Made by a program: the position numbers and the translations under genes. The notes under the pieces are model-generated. The model did not search any database. It had not been told where the DNA came from and saw nothing but the letters and a program-made list of their open reading frames with translations. From Albugo candida (taxonomy: Eukaryota > Oomycota > Peronosporomycetes > Albuginales), in NCBI GenBank assembly GCA_040437565.1, contig JBDOQK010000012.1, positions 1 to 64,000 on the forward strand: a stretch of DNA of 64,000 nt. Reading direction: 5' to 3'. Positions 35,252 to 47,529 of the stretch are shown one piece after another; positions within the stretch are counted from its first letter, which is position 1; each line of letters begins with the position of its first letter.

Positions 35252-36120
35252 ATGTGCGTAACCCACCCAAAAACCTGCGACTGCTCTCGACATACATGTC
35301 CTTGTGGATGTAATAGCTTTATTGAGTCGCGTGTTAGATAAGGACTTGGATATATACGTGCATATATCTATCCTGGTGCACTATTGCTGATGCGTGGGGT
35401 CTCGTCACGAAAGTACAATGAGAGTGTGAGCTCCAATGAGCTGTACTTGCAGGTATGAGCTGTGATGCCAGCCATTGCGAAAATTTGGAATTATTAGTGA
35501 GCTATTCTACATATTCTACATACGATAGAGTAGAAACTGAATTAAGCGTTGCACCTCTTCGACGGAATTGCGTGATAATTGTATCATCAAATGTCACTGC
35601 GTGGATCCGCTACAAATATCGATATCGGGCAGCACNNNNNNNNNNNNNNNNNNNNNNNNNNNNNNNNNNNNNNNNNNNNNNNNNNNNNNNNNNNNNNNNN
35701 NNNNNNNNNNNNNNNNNNNNNNNNNNNNNNNNNNNTATCCTGGTGCACTATTGCTGATGCGTGGGGTCTCGTCACGAAAGTACAATGAGAGTGTGAGCTC
35801 CAATGAGCTGTACTTGCAGGTATGAGCTGTGATGCCAGCCATTGCGAAAATTTGGAATTATTAGTGAGCTATTCTACATATTCTACATACGATAGAGTAG
35901 AAACTGAATTAAGCGTTGCACCTCTTCGACGGAATTGCGTGATAATTGTATCATCAAATGTCACTGCGTGGATCCGCTACAAATATCGATATCGGGCAGC
36001 ACGGATATTTTACAAAATGGAATAGACCAGAGCATTGGAGTAGTGTACAAGGCAGCACGACCGGATGTTTTGGATCTCATAGATCGACAAATACATATGC
36101 TCAAGTTCTCCAGCTTGTAA
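35252..36120 (+). CDS. Probable small split gene, Cys-rich, unrecognised
   Basis: I do not recognise this protein. The last exon is the best evidence: from about 35920 the frame reads RCTSSTELRDNCIIKCHC and then VDPLQISISGSTDILQNG, ending HMLKFSSL at 36118-36120. A middle exon reads GALLLMRGVSSRKYNESVSS and then NELYLQ, followed by a GTATGAG donor (seen at both 35453 and 35820 because of the contig overlap). An ATG at 35252 opens a short Cys-rich frame, MCVTHPKTCDCSRHTCPCGC, that could be the first exon. The joins are not proven, and the gene could be a pseudogene. It lies 180 bp downstream of the V-ATPase gene on the same strand. Confidence 0.4.
35636..35735. other. Assembly gap 8 (100 N) with 267-bp flanking overlap
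   Basis: Positions 35369-35635 are repeated as 35736-36002. The apparent duplicate exons around this gap are artefactual. Confidence 0.97.
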
Positions 36121-39100
36121 GGGTTTATTGAAGCTCCCTTTGTCGAATGTATGGGATGTTGAGTACCTTATTTATTCAAGTGCTGCTGGCATTGTGCACT
36201 AAACTTCGCAGAAGCGAAACAAGATATTGTTCATTGGCAACCTTCGCACTCTACCTCAGTGCGTCACTATGTAGATTAGCATGTCTCGAATCGAAATATT
36301 AACGTTCAACACGCTCGGCATTTCTAGGCCAATGCCTAATGTGGTGCAATTCCATTATAACCTCCAATTGCACAAATAGATGACCATTTTCTACTTATAT
36401 ACCTTTTGTGCCAAGCAATGGGCAGTCTCGAATTCGCCCAAATGCACATCCGGGCACACTTGGCTACCCCTTCAAGCAAAAGACGGAGTCATGAATCTAA
36501 TAGCGGGATCACTCAAATATGAAGCATCATCTTATCTTTCAAGGTGAGCACGGGCAAGACGTACATACTGGTCGCTGTCAATGTATGCGTTCCTGTCGGC
36601 AGAATTTCACTAGGAAAAATAAGACATATAGAAGAATACATTTAAACGTATCCTCATAGTTAGCCTGATTCGAAAAAAGGTGATTGAATCGGCTCGAAGT
36701 TGCAACTGCGATGGCCGAATAACAGTTTTCCATGCGACATCTCAGGCTACGTCTACGTCGAAGAACACAGACTTTGGAAGTATGTTTGACTAAACGCTTT
36801 AATTCTCAATTTTTGGGTGTATTTTTACTGAGTGCACGCATCGAAAAAGCGCGAGAACTGATTTTTAAACGATCACTACACATAAAGTCAAAACATTTTG
36901 GGATACCTCACACCTCAAAGGGAATGAAAATCGAATCGAACTGAGTAAAGTGATAATATCACAATGACCCCCACCCACTACTGATATAATTTTGACAAAA
37001 AGCGCTATCACGTAATGGGGATAGTATTTTTTTTATTACACCTGTCAAACGCTCGGTCATACGTGCAACCTTCGACTGATGAAGTTCGCAAAGATGGCTT
37101 ATATATTTCATCTAAAGTAAGATTTCCAATACTAGCCAGATTGTGACATTAAACGATGTATTACCGACCACTTTTTAAGCGAGTACATCGACGCAATGAG
37201 TTCCCTATCGAAGTTCTAGTATGCGATCATGCCATAATACGAAAAATAAAAACACAGCATACAACGTCGGGCGGGACAAGAGACTTCGTCCAAAGAGAAA
37301 TGCGAGGAAAGCAGTGTGTTAGACAAAGTTTATATCCGAGTTGTTCATCGTTCTTCGAATGCCAAATTTTTTTTATTTGTAATTAGTATTCAAGTGACAG
37401 ATAAATTCGTTGTAAATGACTAACATTAAAAACCACTTTGGAACTCTCCAAGTCATAACGGCAATTCACTGTTGGAAAAAATTGACTATATGATCAATGG
37501 CTGACGCAGCATAGGTCACACCGTGTTCCTCGTCTGCGAAAGATGTCGTCTTCCAACTTCTCTAGCTTCAAACAGAGGCGTCCAGTAAAATTTGGTGACT
37601 CCGATATCCAATCTGTTGTTGATATTATGCTAGAAGCTTCTTCATTTTTTCGACTCCAGATGCGTAGAACACGTTACGTATTCCATCAGGAGGAGAACGT
37701 TTAAGAAGGAAAGACGTATCCACAAATACGGAGGCCTAGTTTAGAGGTTTCTATATGTTCGCGATACATCATGTCGTGCACCATGACTATTCAATAGTTT
37801 GGCATGCTGAATAGCCTATCATGCTTCGTACGGAGCAGATTTGAACTCAGCTACGTGCTAAAAGTGCTTTCATTATGGTACTCTTGCCTGGCCATAATGG
37901 TACAAATATTATGATGGAATTGAGATCAGCCTATCTGGAGACGGGCGAAGCTCTTCAATGACCATCACATAAACCACTACTAATGGCTAATTGTGGATAC
38001 GTGGATACTGCGATTGACGCCACAAGCTTAATGCAGCTCGAACAGGAATACGCAATCTTGTGGCTGTACCAGTAATGCTGTAATGGGTCGGGCCTTTCGA
38101 GATTTCGACTATTTTGTCTGACAAAAACCGCGTGATATAAGACGTAGCGGCGGTAGTCTTGAACTACAAAAGTCCTGGTCCAGCTCTTGCATTAAGAAGC
38201 ATATGTGACCGCTAGTAGCGGCTTTTCAGCGCATTTTTATTTTAATTTGTCAGGCAACCTACTCGACTAGAAGTCCGATTCTGCGAGATAACTACTGAAT
38301 GGTGATCAAGCTAATATCAGATTTCTACAGACCTGGTACTTCACTTAATCGCAATTTGTAGGCCCTGACTTTTACTTAGCATCACGTTGATTGTACTCCA
38401 GCGAGAGGTCTTTCTGACAGAAACTTTAAGGTTTGATTGATTAAAGTATAATTTTCACCATACATCGACTTCTCACACAATTACTATTTTGTGTGCCTCA
38501 CGATTACTACGCCACATTTGGTGCCAAATAGCGAGTTTCTGCTCAGCACGTGCTGTTATGGCCATTGAGCACTATTCTCAAGGTGCACGAATCAACGTGA
38601 CTATGTTTTATGTGAGACAATCGTATCTTGCGGATTATTAATTTAAACTCGTATGATCCGTCACGTGATGTCTCCCGCAATTGTCAATCAAAGATTCGAA
38701 CAGCTATTATCTGATACGGGGGTCGAAAAAGCTTGACCTAAAGTGTTGTCGCCGTCTAATTTCATTGAAGTTGCTCCGCTTCTACAGTCACTTCTAAATA
38801 CATTCCGTCATAATGTATTTGCGCGTAATCAAGGTCAGAACTTTGAGGATGAGGTTTGTTAAAGCTCTCAACAGACCAATCAGATGCGTAATGATCAATG
38901 AAACGAGTTGCTAGATTTGACTAGACATTGCATTGGCAGCGAGTCAGTAAATGCAGGGACGATAAATTTTAAAGCAATAGCATTATTGCGGACTGGTCGG
39001 AATTCTGTTAGACGATGTATGTACGCGTGAATAGATTGGTAACTTGCAAGTGACTGCGCTCGGCAAACGCCGTATAAAATGATAGCGTCACTAATAGCTC

Positions 39101-39524
39101 AGCGCACATTTCAAATCGATTAGATGGAGTAGGTAATACAGTTGAAGGGATTTGTAGATAGAAAGAAGCCCCTTTCGATCCGCGCTAAAGAAAACAGATG
39201 CTGTTGCTTCGAGCATCGCCACGCTCGTGTTTCGCAAATGACATTGTGCCGTTGGAAATAAGAGGATATTCCACAGCAACAAAATGCATACATGCTCAAC
39301 CAGGGACACCTTCGGCCGTAGCTTGAAAATTTTCGTAGACGCACACGGCTCAAACTAACGAGGTGAACAGTTCGGGTAGCCAGGCTTTAAGGTCTTCACC
39401 AATTCACATATATTGTATCTAGAAATCTACTACTTATCAGAGGCTCTGTTGTGAAAAAATTATATAACCATTTTTGATGAAAAGGAAAAGAATGGGATAG
39501 TTAATTTTTGATTGGACGGACACA
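36121..39524. other. Long non-coding stretch
   Basis: No gene is supported in 3.4 kb. Frames are short (at most about 77 codons) and have no recognisable motif on either strand. No LTR, terminal inverted repeat, tandem array or tRNA-like arm was found by eye. It may be decayed transposon sequence or unrecognised split genes. Confidence 0.4.
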
Positions 39525-41379
39525 ATGTTATTGATACAAATCTTGCGGATGATATTCATCTGGACTCTTAGCATAATATGCATGTCCCTAGCTATTCGGA
39601 ATTTTGCATGTTGTGTTGGTGCATCGAACACTTTCAAACTCTCATCCCAAACACGGCTTCAAATGAATTGTCAAAGGTGTTTATTGCTTGTAGGTGCAAC
39701 TCGTGTGGAAGAGAGAGAAATAGGCACGATAAAAGCTTGGAACGAACTAATGACGGACATGGTATATATGTGGGTTTGGGGCTCAGATTCTTTACTGACA
39801 AACATAATGGCCTGCCAAACGCTTAATACATGCCGACAGCAATCTTTTAACTTGCTTTCATCACAAATCGTTACGAGCGGGAAAATTGGCAGTACATCGA
39901 CGTTGATACAAAAATGGAGCTTACCGAAGACGCTAGAGATGAGAAAGATATTTTGGTACATTTAGACAATTCACGGTTTGATCATCAACCACATTCTTCG
40001 ATTACGAGTGATACTTCGAATCAGATGATTTTGCACCTCAACCAAGAGGAGCAATCTCGTATCTGCTTGTATGCATTGAGCCGGAAAATGACTGTGATAT
40101 GCGAAGCGTGTTTTGAGAGATATAGTGACAAAGGTGCTATGGAAAAATATTATCTCAATCACCAAAGCGAAATGAGGAACATGTACGTCATTTACACATC
40201 AACTTATACACAAGTTTGGTCTTCGTGTAAGGAAGAAAAAATATGCCCATCTGTGATTGAAGTACTTTCACAAAGCGTTGGCGACTTATTGAAAGAGAGA
40301 ATTCTACCGTCGAATGCAAATTTACCTATCGATGAAGAATTGGAGGTTCGGCATCATGACCAAGGTACAGAACTTACCGTAAGACGAAATGATTTTTCTA
40401 GAAGCTTGATCTACCCGTCCGCCTGCTTAAAGACTCAAACATTGAGCGACGGAAGCGATAATTGCTGGTCGTGCTTGACCAACTACGGTGGTTTGGTTGT
40501 TATGGATCGAGATGAAAGATTTATTCCGCCATTCGAAGCTGTAGAGATTTTTCATTATCGCGTCATTTACTTTGCGCGGAATCTTGCAGCTCGCTGTACG
40601 TGTCCTTCCTGTGGTACTCTTGAACCGAGCACGTTGTGTATGTCAAACGGTGGCTACGTTTACACTCCGAACCTTGTGATCCACAATAATTATATGATGG
40701 ATTCGACATTTAACGCCCACCCAGAAGGTCATAGCGTTTGCGCACTAGCGGTAATCGAGCGCATTGAAAAGAAGGCTGAAAACGAGCAATGGCAAACATG
40801 CTTCAAATCTCACGGGAGTGTGTATAAGCTTTCATCTATAGCCTCGCTGGTGTATCTACCAAAATCAGTGAAGCAGAAAGCATTGACCATTTTAGAGAAA
40901 TGTTTGAAAACGGTTACTGTCACTGAATTTAGGTTCATGTCAGACTTCATGTGCCAATACGAAGTTCGCCTTGCGGAGATGGATCTCAACCTGGCCGCAA
41001 CAAAAGAAGTGCTTCTTCCAAGCAGTTCTTTCGAGCAACGTACAGCGGAAAAATTGCGCATGATTATGCTGAAGAGCTGATTTTGGTAAAATGGGAAGCT
41101 GCTAATGTCAAGCAATGTGTTGAAGCGCTCGTAGTGAATCGGAAAGTTGTTCCTATATCTGTGATCAACAAATATGTTTGGATGGTATCATTTTCAGACT
41201 CCATTTCCCATTCGTGCATTGAGGTACGCGCTGCAGGCAAAACGTATTTATCAAATCGCCACTCAGACAGATATCGGCTAGAGAAGTCGGAAAGTATTTC
41301 TCCGAACCTAAAATATCAAACATTCCTCACGCAAAAACGCAAAAGATATAGAAAAGAAAGTAACAGTCGTCGGATGTAG
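39525..41379 (+). CDS. Unrecognised Cys-rich protein gene
   Basis: The core is an open frame 39914-41080 (388 codons). It has paired cysteines (CEACFERY, NCWSCLTNYGG, CTCPSCGTLEPSTLC) that could bind zinc or form disulfides, and no known domain. Sense continues upstream of its first ATG as ENWQYIDVDTK, so 39914 is probably not the true start. An overlapping ATG at 39525 opens a hydrophobic stretch (LILRMIFIWTLSIICMSLAI-like) that would serve as a signal peptide if spliced in. After the stop at 41080 another frame stays coding-like to 41379 (ELILVKWEAANVKQCVEALV), suggesting an unresolved intron or a frameshift. A secreted effector is one possibility, but this is unproven. Confidence 0.45.
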
Positions 41380-42414
41380 AGTGTAGAAAAACATAACGAC
41401 AAGATGATTCAACTTGATGGCCCAGTTTAGAATTAACAAGCGAGATTTCCGCCCACAAATGTATCTCGCTTGTTTTAATCTCCACACCTTACATCCGACA
41501 GCTACTATTCTTGGTAATGAGCGCACGAATGTGAGTAAATTTCGCTTTTGTGAAAAACACGTAGTACCATACTGTCCCCATCCCGAATGATATACTGATG
41601 TAACGGCCACTCTCGGTGCAGATATGGGTCAATACATGCGAATCGTTTTAATGGCGAAGGTGAATATTCAAATGAAATGGAAGGCACGTCGACAATCAAA
41701 TATTTACATGAAGTGCGTTCGTCTTCTCCTTGTATGCTGACCCTTCGCGGGAATGCTCAAATGATTGGATATATGCGACCATCGATTCCCACAAGGACTT
41801 ACAGATTATCCATTCTCATGAATGTATTGTCTTGATGTAATAAGAACTTGATATCTGTCTAAACACAATGTTCAATACTTAAGCGAATTATCCAGCCAAA
41901 TTTTCTATTAGAAATGCTAGGACACTGAAGAATTCTTTTTACTAGCACTGAATCCGTCGCAAAGAAGTTTCGAGGAGCGTTTTACGTTGGCGTAATAAAA
42001 TACACATATATTCGATCGTCAACAGAATAAGTAATGCTGAGCAATGATCATCTTGTCATAATCCATGCGATTTGTAATGACATGTTAGTATTTTGGTTGT
42101 TCAACAGCTGTCACTATGACGGTGTACAAAAGGCGAACTCAGTCGATAAAACCTTTTCTAACGCTTATTTTTACCAATGCGAAACAAACAGCGGTGATCG
42201 ATGAAAGATACTGCTAGAAATTCTTGCACGATCTTTATACAATCGTAAACGTTTCCAGTTGAGCTGAAAATGCAGTTACATCTCACATGCTTGATCGCAC
42301 TGTCATGGGTCGTACTTTGAGTGAGCTCAGAGACGGTCTTGCTTTTCTGACTCGGGTAAAACTTTACTCGAATTAATTACGATACACTACTCTGGAACAG
42401 GATCAGCTGAGTCC
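41380..42414. other. Non-coding stretch before the gypsy element
   Basis: I see no gene or repeat. Short frames on the minus strand (41308-41699) lack any domain. Confidence 0.4.
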
Positions 42415-42419
42415 GTCCT

Positions 42420-42612
42420 TGTGGTGGATCCATGCGCTTGGAGACAAGTTGAGAAGGGTATTAAGGAAGTTGATATGAATGCTATGATCTTTGGCACCCC
42501 TTTGTGCCTCCTATACTTAGCTGTTTCGTAACGACCGGCGATTGAGGGGGTGAGTATTTCGTAACTACTGGAGCAAGGGTTTCAGGAATGTGAGCCCTAC
42601 TAATCCACAACA
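42420..42612 (-). repeat. 3' LTR of the gypsy element (left in window)
   Basis: Plus strand begins TGTGGTGGAT and ends CCACAACA. A polypyrimidine run (CACCCCTTTCC) follows at about 42613, which is the minus-strand polypurine tract. Confidence 0.85.
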
Positions 42613-43115
42613 CACCCCTTTCCTAGAGCGAACATTACTGGAGCTCATGATGGAGGCGAATGACATCGGGCGACGATGGGTGTGCGTACAAGAATGCATA
42701 CACTAAGTCGGGGACATTCGCATTTATGCTGGAGAACGGCTCCCACGAAGCCTCAGCATCTTTAAGCCCAATCCAGGCGACTTTAAGCTCCCATGCAGAA
42801 GCCGAAGTATTGTAGCGTAGGTCGCACATCTTACGAGCACCGAGTACCAATCCCTGCGTACATACGTGTTCACGTATTTCCTCTGTGACTTCGAGTACAG
42901 TTTCTGAATAAATCTTAAGTCTTGCTCCATGGCACGTCATGCCGAGCCTTAATGATCAACTATCATTTTCAAAGCAATGCTCCTTGATCCCAGTGACTAC
43001 AAAGGGGCCGACCTAGCGGATCGTCAGCTTAGAGCTCGACAAAAGAGGGCCAACACGCCACCACAATTCGAGGGCGCCCACTTCAAAGTTGGCAGCAGCG
43101 CCAGATGATTCATCG

Positions 43116-43215
43116 NNNNNNNNNNNNNNNNNNNNNNNNNNNNNNNNNNNNNNNNNNNNNNNNNNNNNNNNNNNNNNNNNNNNNNNNNNNNNNNNNNNNN
43201 NNNNNNNNNNNNNNN
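43116..43215. other. Assembly gap 9 (100 N) with 170-bp flanking overlap
   Basis: Positions 42946-43115 are repeated as 43216-43385, inside the gypsy element. Confidence 0.97.
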
Positions 43216-46200
43216 GCCTTAATGATCAACTATCATTTTCAAAGCAATGCTCCTTGATCCCAGTGACTACAAAGGGGCCGACCTAGCGGATCGTCAGCTT
43301 AGAGCTCGACAAAAGAGGGCCAACACGCCACCACAATTCGAGGGCGCCCACTTCAAAGTTGGCAGCAGCGCCAGATGATTCATCGCGAGCAGCTTGCTGA
43401 CGGGTACGCTTTCTAGATTCCACAACCTTGTGCACCGTGATAGCGATGGTGCTGTCTCCATCGGGCGCGACATAAGAGCCCAGAAAAGTCGGTGGTGGGA
43501 GACCTGGGAAGATCTCCATCGGGCACTTGTTACCCTGGCTCTCGACGGGGGAATGGTGACACAGGACTGAATCACCGGGACTAAATTGTCCCTATTTCGC
43601 AACCTATAAAACCTCGCTATTCACGCGCTCGACAGCTCCATTAAGCCACGACTCGAAGACTGAAGATAGCTTGTGCGTCACACTGATTTTAGCAGTCAAA
43701 GTAGCAATGATTTGGTTGCAAAATGCGTTCCATTGTCGGCCATGAGGGAAATCGGCAAACCAAAGCGTTTGTACCAACTGATTATTGCGTCAGCTTCGAT
43801 CCCAGCACTTTCAGTGTCAGAAGCAATTAGCTCACAGAATCGGCTGATCGCATCCTTAAGCACTAGGCAATATTCAGCACCTGAGACGCTATAGCCAAGA
43901 TAGAGATAGTCCATGAGAAGGTTTTCATTTCGCTTGTTCGCGACAGCAGTTCTCAAACAATTTTGCTGCACAATCAACTGACCCTTGACATGTCGACCAA
44001 GCAAACACTCCTTCACAAATGCTTGCACCTTGCGCTGGATTCTGCCTACCATGAACTCTAGCTTAATAATGTTGATCATTACGTGAACGCCACGGTGTCG
44101 GCGCACAACACAGTGTGCAACTATGAACGCACGCATGATGAGGTGATCTGCGTCCGGAGGTAGCCATACCTTCCCTGCTACTAAGATGGACGATCCATCT
44201 GCAGGAAGAAGACCAGGGCGGCTTGACGAACGCTTCTGATGCGTGACGATCTCTTTGACCGACGGATAGACAATTCCCGTGGTTTGGAGTGGGAGGAGTG
44301 ATGAGAGCTGTGGTTCACTGCGTAACCGCATAGTATAGGTAGTGGCATTCAAAGGCTGGGGTGGGGCAATTCAACGGGAGGCAATGTCAGCTATCCCATC
44401 ACGATCATCGCTGCGATGTTCAATCTCATATCGGTAGGGCACTAGATGAAGAACCCAGCGCTGCAGCTTTACACGGATATGACGCTTAACGGACTGATCC
44501 GACGAGAAGATGTGAATCAAGTTTGCATGATTGCAAATAGGCGAAATCAACGAGATTGAGCCATCAAGGACTCGAGTTGAATATACGCTTTGATGATCGG
44601 GTATCCTTCCTTTTCCATGACTGACCAGTTCATCTATTCTTCACACAGCATCGCGTTTGTCGTAGAGCGGTGCTGTCATGCGGGAGAAGTCTATGACCGA
44701 ATCACGTAGCCAGTTTCTGGCACACATTATACGTTGCAGATCAGCTGCATTACTGGAAGCCAGAAGGGATTTTAATGCGGCAAGACGATTGGGATCATGT
44801 CACCACAGTACCTCGCGGCATAAGAGTAAACTCTTCGTGACACTTAGTCAGTCCATACTCTGTAGTCAATTCATAGAAGCGGCGAATCTTGTCGACAAAT
44901 TCCTCTCTAGTTTGAGCGAAGACGATAAAATCATCAATCCAGACGAGCAAGTTGTCATGCAACAATGTAAAATACACCGTGTGAATCTGGTTCTGGTAAT
45001 GGATCGCAGAGTCGGTAGCTCCCTGCGGGATACGGGTCGGCTTGTACACGCCATCCACAGTGATTATTGAGAACTGCTCCTGGCAGTCCGAACGCAGTGC
45101 AAACTACCAAAAGCCTTTAAAATCGTCATAGCGAGCATAATACTTTGCACCTGAGACGCGATCGATCGCTGTCTTCATATCTGGCATGGCACTAACCAGC
45201 GGAATCACAAGAATGTTGGCTCGAGTGTAATCATCCGTAGTGCGAAATCCATTCGCGTTGAAGCCCTTACGATCTGGTAATGCAGGTGAGGACCAGTGGC
45301 TGTGATTATTGTGGGGACGAGAACTAGCCGCTCTAGCGATACGGCCTGGCCTTGGAAGTTACAGGCTTAGCGTCGACCTGGAACTTCACCAGTAGGGGAT
45401 CTGCCGTTGCAGGCGGATCGTAGCACAGATGATTCCGCCAAATATATCTTTGATGGACGGCGAGTTCATATAGTTCATGCGCGAGGCCACAATCCTCACC
45501 CTCTTCCTAAAGTGCTGCGTGCTCCAATGAGGATTGAAGATTTAGGATCTCCGAATCGACATCGACACCACCTTCAACAGATGATTGGTGATAAGAACAT
45601 CACCATCTGTATCGGTGGCTAGTCCCTCTGCTAGCTTGGCGATCATGGATCCAACGTCGATACCAAGACTGATGAGAACATCTTTGCGAAGAATGAATCG
45701 GTCTTCTTCTTAGTCCAGGACGAGACAGTCAACAACCCTGATGTTGACGGGTCATGCAGCAGTACGCACTTGGACTTCCAATGGCACTCGCTCGCGGCAG
45801 ACCAACGTGGCACCACCAACCACCTCTACACTAACAGGGTGACGAAGGGTGGTGGCCACGTTCGTGTCAAGTGGGAGTCCAAGAAAAAGATTACGTGGAA
45901 TGATGGATACATTTGAACCCGAGTCAGCGCACAGCAGGACCTCCAAGTTACCCGCAAGGAGCGCTGGTAGCTTTGAGTCTTGGTTCGAAGAGAGTTTGGC
46001 GCGCTATGCTGAGGTATGTCCTACCATGCGCTCTCGGATGGCTCGTTTGGCTTCATTCTTCTGTGCGTTGGATGATGTTGGACACTCAGACACCCAGTGA
46101 GGATCTTTACGCAACAGACATCCATTGCAGGGTGGTGTGTAAGTTGCTGGTTTCGTTGGGCGCTGCCTTTACAGACGAGAAATGTCATCGCCGTTAATGA

Positions 46201-47020
46201 AACCCTTAATATAATGGGTATGAGACTTGCGACTGATAGGTTCTGTGCTTTGTGTAGTCCGCTTTGTTTATCCTCTATTGTCATCAGGAAGTAATGCTGT
46301 TGCTCAAGAGCACCTTCCAGAATCAGATTATATGGAACTTTTTCATCCGCCTTGTTCTTGTGATACTCGAGGGCAACCAGGCGCGAAATCTCACGCTTCA
46401 GTATTGTGGGCGCAAAATTATCAATAAGGATCTTGGTCCTGTTCTTTGTCTGCACTGTCGCATCGTGATCTTTGGCGTTGGTGCGTCCCATCGTATATTA
46501 GAGCCCATAGTCGCCCACGATCTTGTCAAAACTAGCGAAATAATTCAAGATCCGGGCTTCTATGTCGTATTCCTTGATGTTCATTCGCAGTTTCTCGGCG
46601 AAAAGAGCCTCAACGTCCGGGAGATGATTGTTCTTAACCTTGCTGCAACGCTGATTAATCTCTTGCATCATGTCGGAGTCGATAAGCGTCTTCACATCCT
46701 TGCCTAGGACATAGAGCGCCATGTTGCTGAGCATTTCCGCATCGATAGAGCCTTGATAATCACTGCGATGGTGTCATACTGCTCGCCTATTGCAGAGCAG
46801 CGCTCGAGAAGACGCCACTCATACTGCTCCCGCTGGCTTCGCCAGCGGATTAGCGACGCCTGGTTCCATTCAATTAGTCTTGGCGTCGTGATATGCTTCG
46901 GTGCGGGTTGTACGCGGTCGTCATTTAGATGTCTTCATCAACCATCCGGAAAGTCGGCATCTTCTTACGCTGAGTTGCCGGCTGTGCTTGACTTGAGCTT
47001 GCTATACCAAAAGTATACTT

Positions 47021-47190
47021 TGTGGTGGATTGAAGTGTATTAAAGAAGTTAATATGCATGCTGCGATCTTTGGCGCCCCTGTGTGCTTCGTAGACTTAGC
47101 GGTTTCGTAACGACCGACATTGAGGGAGTGGATGTTTCGTAACTACTGAAGCAGGGGGTTCAGGAATGTGAGCCCTACTATTCCACAACA
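47021..47190 (-). repeat. 5' LTR of the gypsy element (right in window)
   Basis: Begins TGTGGTGGAT, ends CCACAACA, and is followed by GTCCT. On the minus strand the bases next to it include TTTTGGTATAGCAAGC, a candidate primer-binding site resembling but not identical to Met-tRNA sites. Confidence 0.85.
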
Positions 47191-47529
47191 GTCCTTGAGC
47201 AAGGATGAAGCGAGATATTCATTAAACCCCTGGGGATTTGTGAGACCGCACCATTATTGTAGTTTCGGCACACGACGAAAATATCTCAGCGCGATCCTAC
47301 ATAAAGTGTGGGACACCTACAGTATAACCATCAACTCCTGATTTTTCGCGGCCAAATTTAGAATTTTCAATCCTATGTAGCCTATACTTTTAACGTGGCA
47401 ACGACCTCTTTGTCAGCTAATTTGGATTAGTGTAGCTCAATGCCAAAGAAAAGTAAAATATATTTCTTGGTTATTTTTTTTTCCACGTTCACCTTCCATT
47501 TCTGATTGAAATCCGTCGTTACAACCACA

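Larger units (their letters stand above)
42415..47195 (-). mobile_element. Ty3/gypsy retrotransposon fossil with chromodomain
   Basis: LTRs at 42420-42612 and 47021-47190 share GTTTCGTAACGACCG and GGAATGTGAGCCCTACTA. They differ by a roughly 22-bp indel and many substitutions, so the insertion is old. The 5-bp target-site duplication GTCCT lies at 42415-42419 and 47191-47195. Reading on the minus strand from 47.0 kb, the order is gag (about 46700-46020), aspartic protease (CADSGSNVSIIP, about 45940), reverse transcriptase (active site VWIDDFIVFA, about 44935), then integrase (about 44350-43700, with MADNGTHFATK). A chromodomain-like C-terminus (WIGLKDAEASWEP, about 42930-42640) comes last. 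Reverse transcriptase before integrase marks Metaviridae, and the chromodomain marks the chromovirus clade. It is broken, with roughly a dozen or more interruptions. True length is about 4.5 kb once the overlap at gap 9 is removed. Confidence 0.9.
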
